Shown one piece after another: positions 1 through 5,422 of a stretch of 5,645 bases of DNA. The translations under genes were made by a program, and so were the position numbers. The DNA is from an uncultured Neisseriaceae bacterium (lineage in GTDB: Bacteria; Pseudomonadota; Gammaproteobacteria; Burkholderiales; UBA11063), in the NCBI GenBank assembly GCA_903891375.1, contig CAITEL010000116.1:1-5645 (forward strand), in the 5' to 3' direction. Below the pieces are notes generated by a model, which saw only the letters and a list, made by a program, of their open reading frames with translations, was not told where the DNA came from and did no database searches. The stretch's first letter is position 1; the number at the start of each line of letters is the position of its first letter.

Positions 1-1008
1 AATATTTTTAAACTCAATTGTTGGTAATCCTGAACCCACTATATCATTTTTAGTATTATAATTTAATAAATCAGCTTGATACTCTGATTCATGCTCTTCA
101 TAAATTGATAATGATGATTTAATATCCCCCATACGATCCGATAGTTTATGAAACTCTCCCATTAAATGGAATAAATTTTCTTGTAACTGAAATACCATCC
201 CAAATACAAACACAAAATCACCAATAGTAACTAAATTCATTCGCTTCAAATGAATCATTATTAATAACATAACCAAAATAATACCGATTGCCATTATATC
301 ATTAAAAATGTCAACCTTAAATCTAAATTTAGCAGCCTTAATCTCTTTGGGTATAAAGTCATTAGTAATTTTATCTTCTAAACGTTGGTATTCATACTCC
401 CGATTTGAAAACAATTTTATTGACCCAGCATTACTCAAACTATCTGACAGTTCACCAACCATAATATGTTTAGCATCGTTCTGCACTTGAGATAATTTAT
501 TGACTTTTATAGCTAAAAAATAATTAATCGTCATGTAAATAATTGCCCATACCATTATAATAGAACCTAAAATTCCACTAACAAAAAATATGCTAAATCC
601 AGTTGTAATACTTGCTAAAATCCAGAATGATATACCATACCATAACTGCGCCCACAATTCATTATATCCCTCAAATAACCCTTTAATCTTACTAACTAGA
701 GTCCCACCAGCAGTATTTTGAAAAAAAGTATACTTATAAGATAATGTGGTACGCAATGCTCGAAGTAAAATACCACGTTGTACATAAGGTTCGCTTTTCC
801 ACGCAGCAATATTTGAAGCTCGCCATACAGCACTCATCAATACATCAGATATTAAATAAATCGACAATGGCATGATTAATTGAGCAAAAGTTAAATCTTT
901 TGCTTTAGTAATAATATCAACGGCCCTCTCAGGAATGAAATGCGACAATTTGTGGCATAATGATTTAACGTGATATTTTAAAACAAGTGCTAAGAAATTG
1001 ATGGTAAT
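1..1008 (-). CDS. ABC exporter, transmembrane domain (MsbA/MdlB type); 5'-truncated, 3' end beyond the window
   Basis: An uninterrupted minus-strand frame runs from an upstream stop at 1009-1011 to the left edge. It reads as the membrane half of a fused ABC exporter, which would pump a lipid, peptide or drug across the inner membrane using ATP. Hydrophobic segments lie at about 888-823, 633-580, 576-510, 300-253 and 216-186, matching helices 2 to 6 of the family. The cytoplasmic segment with GELSDSLSNAGSIKLF (about 456-350) is the typical coupling region before helix 5. The frame leaves the window at LPTIEFKNI, where the nucleotide-binding domain begins, so the Walker motifs are outside. Helix 1, roughly 50 residues, is absent. 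Upstream of about 924 the frame enters the inverted-repeat-like DNA at 925-947 and has no ATG; the first ATG is at 871-873, inside helix 2, and a TTG lies at 946-948. It is probably a non-functional remnant. Substrate unknown. Confidence 0.8.
   Translation of the reverse strand, partial: MTINFLALVLKYHVKSLCHKLSHFIPERAVDIITKAKDLTFAQLIMPLSIYLISDVLMSAVWRASNIAAWKSEPYVQRGILLRALRTTLSYKYTFFQNTAGGTLVSKIKGLFEGYNELWAQLWYGISFWILASITTGFSIFFVSGILGSIIMVWAIIYMTINYFLAIKVNKLSQVQNDAKHIMVGELSDSLSNAGSIKLFSNREYEYQRLEDKITNDFIPKEIKAAKFRFKVDIFNDIMAIGIILVMLLIMIHLKRMNLVTIGDFVFVFGMVFQLQENLFHLMGEFHKLSDRMGDIKSSLSIYEEHESEYQADLLNYNTKNDIVGSGLPTIEFKNI
925..947 (+). repeat. Candidate left terminal inverted repeat of the IS30 element
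   Basis: This stretch pairs with 2279-2301 in inverted orientation. The inner ten bases AAATGCGACA (938-947) are identical, and scattered matches in the outer 13 bases give about 17 of 23. It lies where the ABC exporter frame loses family-like sequence. The weakness is its distance of about 350 bases from the transposase start, unusually far for an IS30 left end. Confidence 0.45.
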
Positions 1009-1039
1009 TTAGATACACAAGACGAGAAAACTGAGAAAA

Positions 1040-1065
1040 CCTCAATATAAATGAACACATTGAGG
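1040..1065. repeat. Hairpin, 7-bp stem
   Basis: CCTCAAT at 1040-1046 pairs perfectly with ATTGAGG at 1059-1065 across a 12-base loop. Read on the minus strand the stem is followed by TTTTCTC, so it could be a very weak terminator, but the T run is interrupted and the stem is short. Confidence 0.35.
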
Positions 1066-1073
1066 CTTACTTA

Positions 1074-1104
1074 GGTTGTAGTTGCTTTCCAGCAGAGCTA
1101 CACC
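1074..1104. repeat. Imperfect hairpin, about 11 bp with bulges
   Basis: GGT-(T)-GTAG at 1074-1081 pairs with CTACACC at 1098-1104 with one bulged T. Inside, TGCT (1083-1086) pairs with AGCA (1091-1094) around a TTCC loop. It forms the middle of the GC-richer stretch; no function is evident. Confidence 0.35.
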
Positions 1105-1149
1105 ACATTGTATCACATAACTTACTTTGGTGGCAAATTCTAGCCAGGT

Positions 1150-1171
1150 TTGGGCTGGCAATGAAGCCCAA
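1150..1171. repeat. Hairpin TTGGGCT / AGCCCAA
   Basis: TTGGGCT at 1150-1156 pairs with AGCCCAA at 1165-1171 across an 8-base loop. From memory, stems of the form TTGGGCT..AGCCCAA are common in dispersed intergenic repeats of several gammaproteobacteria. I therefore read it as part of a repeat, not as a terminator, since no T run follows on either strand. Confidence 0.45.
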
Positions 1172-1234
1172 CATTAATAACAAGAAGCATTTGTTTTAAA
1201 ATAACACTAACTTCAATATGTTGACTCAATATAG

Positions 1235-1263
1235 TTGAAAAGATGAGATGTTTAAGCTATAAT
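1235..1263 (+). promoter_or_regulatory. Transposase promoter
   Basis: A -35 box TTGAAA (1235-1240) and a perfect -10 box TATAAT (1258-1263) are separated by 17 bases, an almost ideal sigma-70 promoter. Transcription would start near 1270, about 26 bases before the transposase ATG. The -10 box is part of the left arm of the foldback at 1245-1310, and the expected start falls in the hairpin loop. Confidence 0.7.
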
Positions 1264-1310
1264 CTAAGTTAGGCACAACTTAAAGGATTATAATCATGTT
1301 TAAACATCTC
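1245..1310 (+). repeat. Long foldback spanning transposase -10 box, ribosome binding site and start codon
   Basis: Three nested pairings make about 24 bp. GAGATGTTTAA (1245-1255) pairs with TTAAACATCTC (1300-1310), TATAATC (1258-1264) with GATTATA (1286-1292), and TAAGTT (1265-1270) with AACTTA (1277-1282). The loop is AGGCAC (1271-1276). The ribosome binding site AAAGGA (1282-1287) straddles a bulge and the middle stem, and the ATG (1296-1298) sits in the internal loop. A transcript from the element's own promoter would start at the loop and lack the left arm, leaving the site open. A transcript from outside would contain both arms and could hide it. Confidence 0.7.
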
Positions 1311-2297
1311 ACCCAGTATCAACGATACTACATTGGCACAAGAATTGCAAGTTTTATTCCTGTAAAAAATATTGCACATGAGTTGAATATTCACCGCTCA
1401 ACGATTTACAGAGAGTTAATGCGCAATAAAAATATTGTAGGTAATTATGTAAGTGAAATTGCAGAAAATAAGGCACGACAGCGCCGTAGAATAGCAAGTA
1501 GCAAGAAGCATTTTAGTAAATTAAGTGATGAAATAAAAAAGTACATTGGAGAAAAATTATCTCAACCGTGGTCTCCTGAACAAATTAGTGGAAGAATGTT
1601 GATAGATATAGGTGTTACTGTTAGTCATGAAACAATTTATCAGTATATCCGACATGATAAATTTATGGGCGGTAAATTATTTAAACAACTTGCACATAAG
1701 GGTAAAAAGTATAAATATGGTAATAAAAATAAAACAAAAATACCCAATCGTACTGATATTAGTGAAAGACCTAAAATAGTTGAAGATAAAGCTCGCATTG
1801 GAGATTTTGAAGGTGATACAATTGTGGGTGTACGAGGTGGTAGTAAAAACTGCTTGTTAACTTTGGCTGATAGAAAGAGTAAATTTACATTAATTTTGCG
1901 TACTGAGGATAAGACAGCATTGAGCATCCAAAATGCAATGGAGACTATCTACGACTCAACTATAGTGCCATTTAGAACCATTACATACGATAATGGCACC
2001 GAATTTTGTAATCATGAGCAAATTGCTAAAATTATTGGGTGTGATATTTACTTTGCGAGGCCATATAGGTCTTGTGAGAGAGGGCTTAATGAACATACAA
2101 ATGGATTAATTAGATGGTTCTTCCCAAAGAAAACAGATTTCTCTAAAATAACAGATGAAGAGATAATGCACGTACAGAACATATTAAACAATAGACCAAG
2201 AAAGGTTCTTGGTTATTTAACTCCTAATGAGGTTATGTTTAAACATTTAAATCGCGTATATCGACATAAGGGTATCAGTGTCGCATTTGAAGCTTGA
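1296..2297 (+). CDS. IS30-family transposase
   Basis: This 333-residue DDE transposase would cut and rejoin the ends of its element. The N-terminus MFKHLTQYQRYYI, followed by a helix-turn-helix (IAHELNIHRSTIYREL, about 26-41), is typical of IS30 and binds the element's ends. A second DNA-binding-like segment (WSPEQISGRM to VSHETIYQYI, 92-117) follows. The integrase-fold catalytic domain shows D174 (GDFEGDT), D232 (YDNGTEF) and E266 (GLNEHTNGLIR). The spacing of 33 residues between the last two is the family's DD(33)E signature. All three acids are present and there is no frameshift, so the enzyme looks intact. ATG 1296 has AAAGGA eight bases upstream. The TGA stop (2295-2297) lies inside the right inverted repeat, as is common in compact IS elements. 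The gene faces the truncated synthetase gene head-on. Confidence 0.95.
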   Translation: MFKHLTQYQRYYIGTRIASFIPVKNIAHELNIHRSTIYRELMRNKNIVGNYVSEIAENKARQRRRIASSKKHFSKLSDEIKKYIGEKLSQPWSPEQISGRMLIDIGVTVSHETIYQYIRHDKFMGGKLFKQLAHKGKKYKYGNKNKTKIPNRTDISERPKIVEDKARIGDFEGDTIVGVRGGSKNCLLTLADRKSKFTLILRTEDKTALSIQNAMETIYDSTIVPFRTITYDNGTEFCNHEQIAKIIGCDIYFARPYRSCERGLNEHTNGLIRWFFPKKTDFSKITDEEIMHVQNILNNRPRKVLGYLTPNEVMFKHLNRVYRHKGISVAFEA

Positions 2298-3897
2298 ATG
2301 GGCGAATTCCTCCTGGGTTTAATGTAGTGTCAGATCTACCATAGATAACTAAACCACCATGTTTTGTCATTGAGGCAAAATCACCATGGCACCATATGTT
2401 AGGTATTTTATCAAAGTATGCTTTTTTATATTTTTCTTTTTTGGGATCATTCCAAAAATATATTGGCTGACATGGGAAAGGTGTTGTACAGGATAACTCA
2501 CCTTTTTCATCGGTTCTTGCTTCTTTACCATTATCTAATAAAATTTTTACACTTAGACCAAAACCAATTTGTTGTAGTTCACCACGGTATATTGGTTTTG
2601 TTGGGTTACCAAGGGCAAAGCATGAGATTATATCAGTGCCGCCAGAAATAGAGCATAAACGTATATCTTGTTTTATACTGGTATAGACAAAATCGTAATT
2701 TTCGGGTAATAATGGCGAACCTGTAGATAAAATCGTAGTTAAACTAGTCAATTTTTTTTCTTTTAGTGGAATATACCCACTCTTTTCAAGTGATGTAATG
2801 TATTTAGCACTAGTGCCAAATACATTGATTTTATGTGCATCAACATAATCCCATAGTATTCCATTATTAGATTTTAACATAGGCGCACCATCGTATAACA
2901 TAAGCGTAGCCCCAGTGGCAAGAGCGGAAACCAACCAATTCCACATCATCCAACCACACGTGGTATAGTAAAAAATCCTATCATTTTCTTTTAGATTAGT
3001 ATGGAGTATGTGTTCTTTAAGGTGTTGTATTAACGTGCCACCAACACTGTGCACTATACATTTAGGTATACCAGTTGTACCCGATGAAAACATTATAAAT
3101 AAAGGGTGATTAAATGGTACTTGTTCAAAATCAATAGTTTTAGCGGTTGAGTTTTTAATAAAGTCCTCAAATGAGCATGCGTTTTTAAGAGTGCTTATGT
3201 TATTATTTAAATTGGCGTAGTTAACAATTATGATCTTTTCTACTGTTGGTAATTGCTTAGTAATATCGATGATTTTTTCGATACAGCTTAATTGTTTGCC
3301 GTTATAGAAGTAACCATCAACAGTAAATAATACTTTGGGGGTGATTTGTCCGAGTCGGTCTAAAACTCCTGCTACACCAAAATCGGGTGAACATGAAGAC
3401 CATATTGCACCAATACTTGTTGTTGCAAGCATAGCCATCACGGTATGGGGTAAATTAGGCATAAAGGCAGCCACTCTATCACCACTTTTAACGCCGAGCT
3501 TACGTAGGCTTTGCGCTAATTTAGCAACTATTTGATATACTTCTTTATAGGTGAATTTCCATTCAACTTTGTCTTCGCCACGAAAGATAATGGCAATTTC
3601 ACTATCGCGTCTTTTGAGTAAATTTTCGGCATAATTCAATCGAGCACCATTAAACCATGTTGCATTAAGTATATCATTGCCATTTTCAAGTACACTATCC
3701 CATAGTTTACTTGATACGATCCCACTGAATTGCCAAAAGCTACTCCAAAAATCTTCGGGTTTATTAATTGACCATTGGTATAATTCATCAGAGGTAGTTA
3801 GTGATGAATTTTTTTGCGTATTTAAAAAGTTAATAAATTCACTAATGCGACTAGATTTTATTTGATCTTTACTTGGTTTCCAGAGTATTTTTTGCAT
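2275..3897 (-). pseudogene. Acetoacetyl-CoA synthetase (acetoacetate-CoA ligase), 3'-truncated by the IS element
   Basis: The family activates acetoacetate with ATP and CoA to acetoacetyl-CoA in the cytoplasm, feeding ketone-body or polyhydroxybutyrate carbon into central metabolism. The open frame has 540 residues against a usual 650 or so. The N-terminal cap (about 40-95, WQFSGIVSSKLWDSV, ARLNYAENLL) and the AMP-binding domain are present. Visible motifs are the phosphate-binding loop SSGTTGIPK (271-279), STGSPL (391-396), SGGTDI (418-423), HGDF (504-507) and YGRSD (519-523). Native sequence ends at IR (about 532). The last eight residues, PFKLQMRH, and the TGA come from IS DNA. The lost C-terminal domain holds the catalytic lysine and the thioester-forming surface, so activity is not expected. 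The ATG at 3895-3897 has AGGAA three bases upstream. It diverges from the toxin-antitoxin operon. Confidence 0.9.
2279..2301 (-). repeat. Right terminal inverted repeat of the IS30 element
   Basis: It is the inverted partner of 925-947, sharing the TGTCGCATTT core (2279-2288). It carries the transposase stop codon on the plus strand. On the minus strand it supplies most of the foreign tail PFKLQMRH of the truncated synthetase. Its outer edge coincides with the loss of synthetase homology, which supports the placement independently of the repeat match. Confidence 0.6.
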
Positions 3898-3950
3898 GAT
3901 GTTCCTCGTTAATCTTTATTATCCGTGGATTATTCTTGTATGGATATAGC

Positions 3951-3956
3951 ATTATA
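3951..3956 (-). promoter_or_regulatory. Candidate -10 box for the truncated synthetase gene
   Basis: On the minus strand this reads TATAAT, 53 bases upstream of the ATG. No convincing -35 box is found 16 to 18 bases further upstream, so the promoter is weak or activator-dependent. Confidence 0.35.
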
Positions 3957-3979
3957 CTAGAAATAACGCTATGAATTAG

Positions 3980-3990
3980 GTGCATTGCAC
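3980..3990. promoter_or_regulatory. Short palindrome GTGCATTGCAC, possible operator
   Basis: A perfect 5-bp inverted repeat around one central base lies in the 183-base divergent gap between the synthetase and the antitoxin. It sits about 24 bases upstream of the synthetase -10 box, which suits an activator or repressor site for that gene, and about 30 bases before the toxin-antitoxin -35 box. The regulator is unknown and a palindrome of this size can arise by chance. Confidence 0.25.
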
Positions 3991-4018
3991 AAAATCTGTT
4001 CTGTAGTTTAAAATAAAT

Positions 4019-4048
4019 TTGACGTTTTAAGTTGTATTCTGGTATTGT
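4019..4048 (+). promoter_or_regulatory. Candidate promoter of the toxin-antitoxin operon
   Basis: TTGACG (4019-4024, five of six bases matching the -35 consensus) and TATTGT (4043-4048, four of six) are 18 bases apart, placing the start near 4055. GTATT occurs three times at and beside the -10 box (4034, 4042, 4052). These could be half-sites for the ribbon-helix-helix antitoxin, which in this class represses its own operon. Confidence 0.45.
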
Positions 4049-4080
4049 ACTGTATTGAATTATGTAAAGAGGATTTTCAA

Positions 4081-4302
4081 ATGAAGAATTTTGTAGTGCA
4101 TACATTTAAGCTACCAATTGACTACGAGCAAAGTTTAATTGATTATACACATGAACAATATATGACTAAAAGCGACTTTATTCGTAATGCGGTTATAGAA
4201 AAATTACAGAGTATTGCAGATAGTAATAGGGTTGATGAGATTATGCAACAAGAAAACAAAAAATTTACACATGAAGAGGTTAAGCGTAATTTTGGGCTTT
4301 AG
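4081..4302 (+). CDS. Ribbon-helix-helix antitoxin of a RelE-type toxin-antitoxin pair
   Basis: This 73-residue protein has the layout of a CopG/RelB-like antitoxin. A short beta strand (about 5-11, VVHTFKL) is followed by two helices (about 14-25 and 29-42, TKSDFIRNAVIEKL), the ribbon-helix-helix fold that binds operator DNA as a dimer. The charged C-terminal tail (about 52-73, ending FTHEEVKRNFGL) resembles the region that wraps around and blocks a RelE toxin. ATG 4081 is preferred because AGAGGA (4068-4073) lies seven bases upstream; the frame is open further upstream, but only through a non-ATG start inside the promoter. The toxin frame starts before this gene's stop, so the two are probably translationally coupled. 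Assignment to RelB or another antitoxin family is not certain; the pairing is clear from the neighbour. Confidence 0.8.
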   Translation: MKNFVVHTFKLPIDYEQSLIDYTHEQYMTKSDFIRNAVIEKLQSIADSNRVDEIMQQENKKFTHEEVKRNFGL

Positions 4303-4633
4303 AATTGAATATGATGAAGTTGCGGTTCGTCAATTAGAAAAAATGGACAGTTCAGTTGTTAAACAAATCATTGCATGGTTAGATGAACGATTAAATAATT
4401 GTTCTAACCCGCTATTGTGGGGTAAGGCTTTGAAAGGTAATAGATTTGGTAATAATTGGTGCTATAGAGTTGGTGATTATAGAATTTTAAGTACTATTCA
4501 AGATGATAAATTAATCATAGTGGTGGTAGAATTTGGTCATCGTAAGGAAGTATATCAAAAAAATAAAGTGGGAGTTTGCATGGCCAACCAGCTCAGTAAG
4601 TACTCATCTCATGTAATGGGATTGATATACTGA
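4292..4633 (+). CDS. RelE/StbE-family toxin (mRNA interferase) with extended C-terminus
   Basis: RelE-fold toxins cut mRNA in the ribosomal A site when their antitoxin is degraded. The protein opens with FRIEYDEVAVRQLEKM, the usual first strand and helix. It has KALKGNRFGNNWCYRVGDYRIL in the centre and ends its conserved part with IVVVEFGHRKEVYQ. Counting from the TTG at 4292, R64, R84 and Y88 correspond to the catalytic Arg61, Arg81 and Tyr87 of E. coli RelE, so it looks active. The start is uncertain. TTG 4292 or ATT 4289 fits the family start and has AAGAGG (4274-4279) upstream; the ATG at 4271 lacks a ribosome binding site. The gene overlaps the antitoxin by about 11 bases. After the conserved end at about 4556 it runs on for some 24 residues without homology, into the tail of the convergent regulator gene. 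See the A7-tract finding. Confidence 0.85.
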   Translation: MGFRIEYDEVAVRQLEKMDSSVVKQIIAWLDERLNNCSNPLLWGKALKGNRFGNNWCYRVGDYRILSTIQDDKLIIVVVEFGHRKEVYQKNKVGVCMANQLSKYSSHVMGLIY

Positions 4634-5321
4634 TTAATAGCTCTTTGGGGATCACTCGATCAAACCCTAGTGATATTAGTTTTTCACGTAATGCTACACG
4701 ACTATGTACCTCGAATTTAACGAATAGTTGTTCGGTAAAAAGTCCATCAACAGTGCTTTTAGTAATTGTTTTATTATCCATCAGTGATAAAGCTTTTGCT
4801 ATTTCTTGGCTACTTAAATTGGTTAGAAATAAAAAAATCACTTGTTTTTCTCGTTTGGAAAGTTTAATACCGTGAGTTATCCGTGTTTGGTCAGTACCTG
4901 TCACATTAAATGAAGTTATAATTTCTTGACCAAAGCTACTCATACTAAGTTTTTTCCATATATAAAATATTCCAGTCACGTTTTGTGTTGCTGGATTAAT
5001 TATAGGATCTTTAAGTACAATTAGTGGCTGTATTTTATTACAAAAAGTACCTATTTTTAAAAATTCGTGGCGACACCGTTGCGTTATAACTTGATTGTCT
5101 TCTTCAATTGATAATTTGGGGTCGTATTTACCTGTTTTAGGTGGTAATCCAGTAGTACCGAGTAACTCATTAATAGATTTTCCAACCATTATCGCATAGA
5201 TATTACTAGCATATAAAATCTTTGAATCTAACCCTTTTATTATAGTTATTAGGTTAGGTAACCCATCTTCAATTTGTTTAAAAGAGTTTATTATCTTGTT
5301 CAGAAAATCATTATCGTTCAT
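4593..5321 (-). CDS. PAS-domain LuxR-type transcriptional regulator
   Basis: This 242-residue cytoplasmic regulator has an N-terminal PAS-like sensor domain (about 20-125; ITIIKGLDSKILYASNIYAIMVGKSINELLGTTG) and a C-terminal LuxR-type helix-turn-helix (about 152-220). The latter begins LSKREKQVIFLFLTNLSSQEIAKAL, close to the family pattern LTxREKEVLxLLAxGxSxKEIAxxL. After the first DNA-binding helix it carries extra residues (MDNKTITKSTVDG), where typical members are shorter. There are no membrane segments, and the PAS ligand is not predictable. ATG 5319-5321 is chosen because its N-terminus (MNDNDFLNKI) suits the family; a GTG at 5343-5345 is possible. It diverges from the MFS transporter gene, which it probably controls along with itself. 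Its last 41 bases overlap the toxin frame on the other strand. Confidence 0.85.
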   Translation of the reverse strand: MNDNDFLNKIINSFKQIEDGLPNLITIIKGLDSKILYASNIYAIMVGKSINELLGTTGLPPKTGKYDPKLSIEEDNQVITQRCRHEFLKIGTFCNKIQPLIVLKDPIINPATQNVTGIFYIWKKLSMSSFGQEIITSFNVTGTDQTRITHGIKLSKREKQVIFLFLTNLSSQEIAKALSLMDNKTITKSTVDGLFTEQLFVKFEVHSRVALREKLISLGFDRVIPKELLISISIPLHEMSTY

Positions 5322-5358
5322 AATTATAAATCCATGTAAAAGCACGGTAGTTTTGTCC

Positions 5359-5387
5359 TTGAGATATATATTATAATTCTTTATTGT
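5359..5387 (+). promoter_or_regulatory. Candidate promoter of the MFS transporter gene in a divergent control region
   Basis: TTGAGA (5359-5364) and TATTGT (5382-5387) are 17 bases apart. A perfect TATAAT also occurs at 5372-5377 without a good -35 box. On the opposite strand 5370-5375 also reads TATAAT and may serve the regulator. The 101-base gap between the two start codons (5322-5422) is thus a compact, overlapping two-way promoter region. Confidence 0.4.
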
Positions 5388-5422
5388 AGATATGAGGTAA
5401 TATTTTAGGGAGTGTATATTTG

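Larger units (their letters stand above)
948..1208. other. Gene-less, hairpin-rich, GC-richer segment between exporter remnant and transposase promoter
   Basis: This stretch holds no complete gene. From about 1060 to 1175 its G+C is near 45%, clearly above the flanks. It contains three inverted repeats (1040-1065, 1074-1104, 1150-1171). A plus-strand frame stays open for 54 codons from 1035 to the stop at 1197-1199. Its translation (INEHIEAYLGCS, then PAELHHIVSHNLLWWQ and ARFGLAMKPNINN) looks protein-like, but it has no start codon with a ribosome binding site and I do not recognise it. A short open stretch in another frame (994-1048) precedes it, as if a coding sequence had been frameshifted. 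It is best viewed as a decayed mobile-element fragment or a MITE-like repeat. Confidence 0.45.
925..2301 (+). mobile_element. IS30-family insertion sequence (right end well supported, left end uncertain)
   Basis: The element holds one transposase gene (1296-2297). The right end is placed at about 2301 because the acetoacetyl-CoA synthetase reading frame keeps family-like sequence (NPGGIR) down to 2302 and then diverges. Positions 2279-2301 match 925-947 as an imperfect inverted repeat, about 17 of 23 positions, including a perfect AAATGCGACA core. That outer pairing gives an element of about 1.38 kb, slightly longer than usual for IS30. A second possible left end lies near 1209-1228 (CTTCAATATGTTGAC), which resembles the right end with two small gaps and would give the usual length of about 1.09 kb. 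In that case 925-1208 would be a separate remnant. No target duplication can be judged, because the two flanks come from different genes. Confidence 0.7.

Noticed and set aside
308..490. 60-residue plus-strand frame opposite the ABC exporter
   Set aside because: The minus-strand frame gives an uninterrupted exporter membrane domain, so this is a shadow.
1040..1065. Rho-independent terminator for minus-strand transcription
   Set aside because: A 7-bp AT-containing stem with a 12-base loop and an interrupted T run is too weak to call.
1221..1226. TTGACT as -35 box for the transposase
   Set aside because: It is 31 bases from the TATAAT at 1258, too far; TTGAAA at 1235-1240 has the ideal 17-base spacing.
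1640..1927. 95-residue open frame antisense to the transposase
   Set aside because: It is the shadow of a clear DDE transposase domain, is rich in Leu, Ser and Pro in the way antisense frames are, and has no ribosome binding site.
2235..2246. ATGTTTAAACAT near the transposase 3' end, identical to the start-codon region at 1296-1307
   Set aside because: Both encode MFKH in frame, but a 12-base AT-rich palindrome in this composition is likely chance. It is too far from the foldback arm to be a credible partner.
3335..3535. 66-residue plus-strand frame inside the synthetase gene
   Set aside because: It lies opposite a strongly conserved AMP-binding region and matches nothing recognisable.
3869..4105. 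78-residue minus-strand frame covering the synthetase upstream region
   Set aside because: It spans the promoter-like boxes and the antitoxin start, has no ribosome binding site and no family features.
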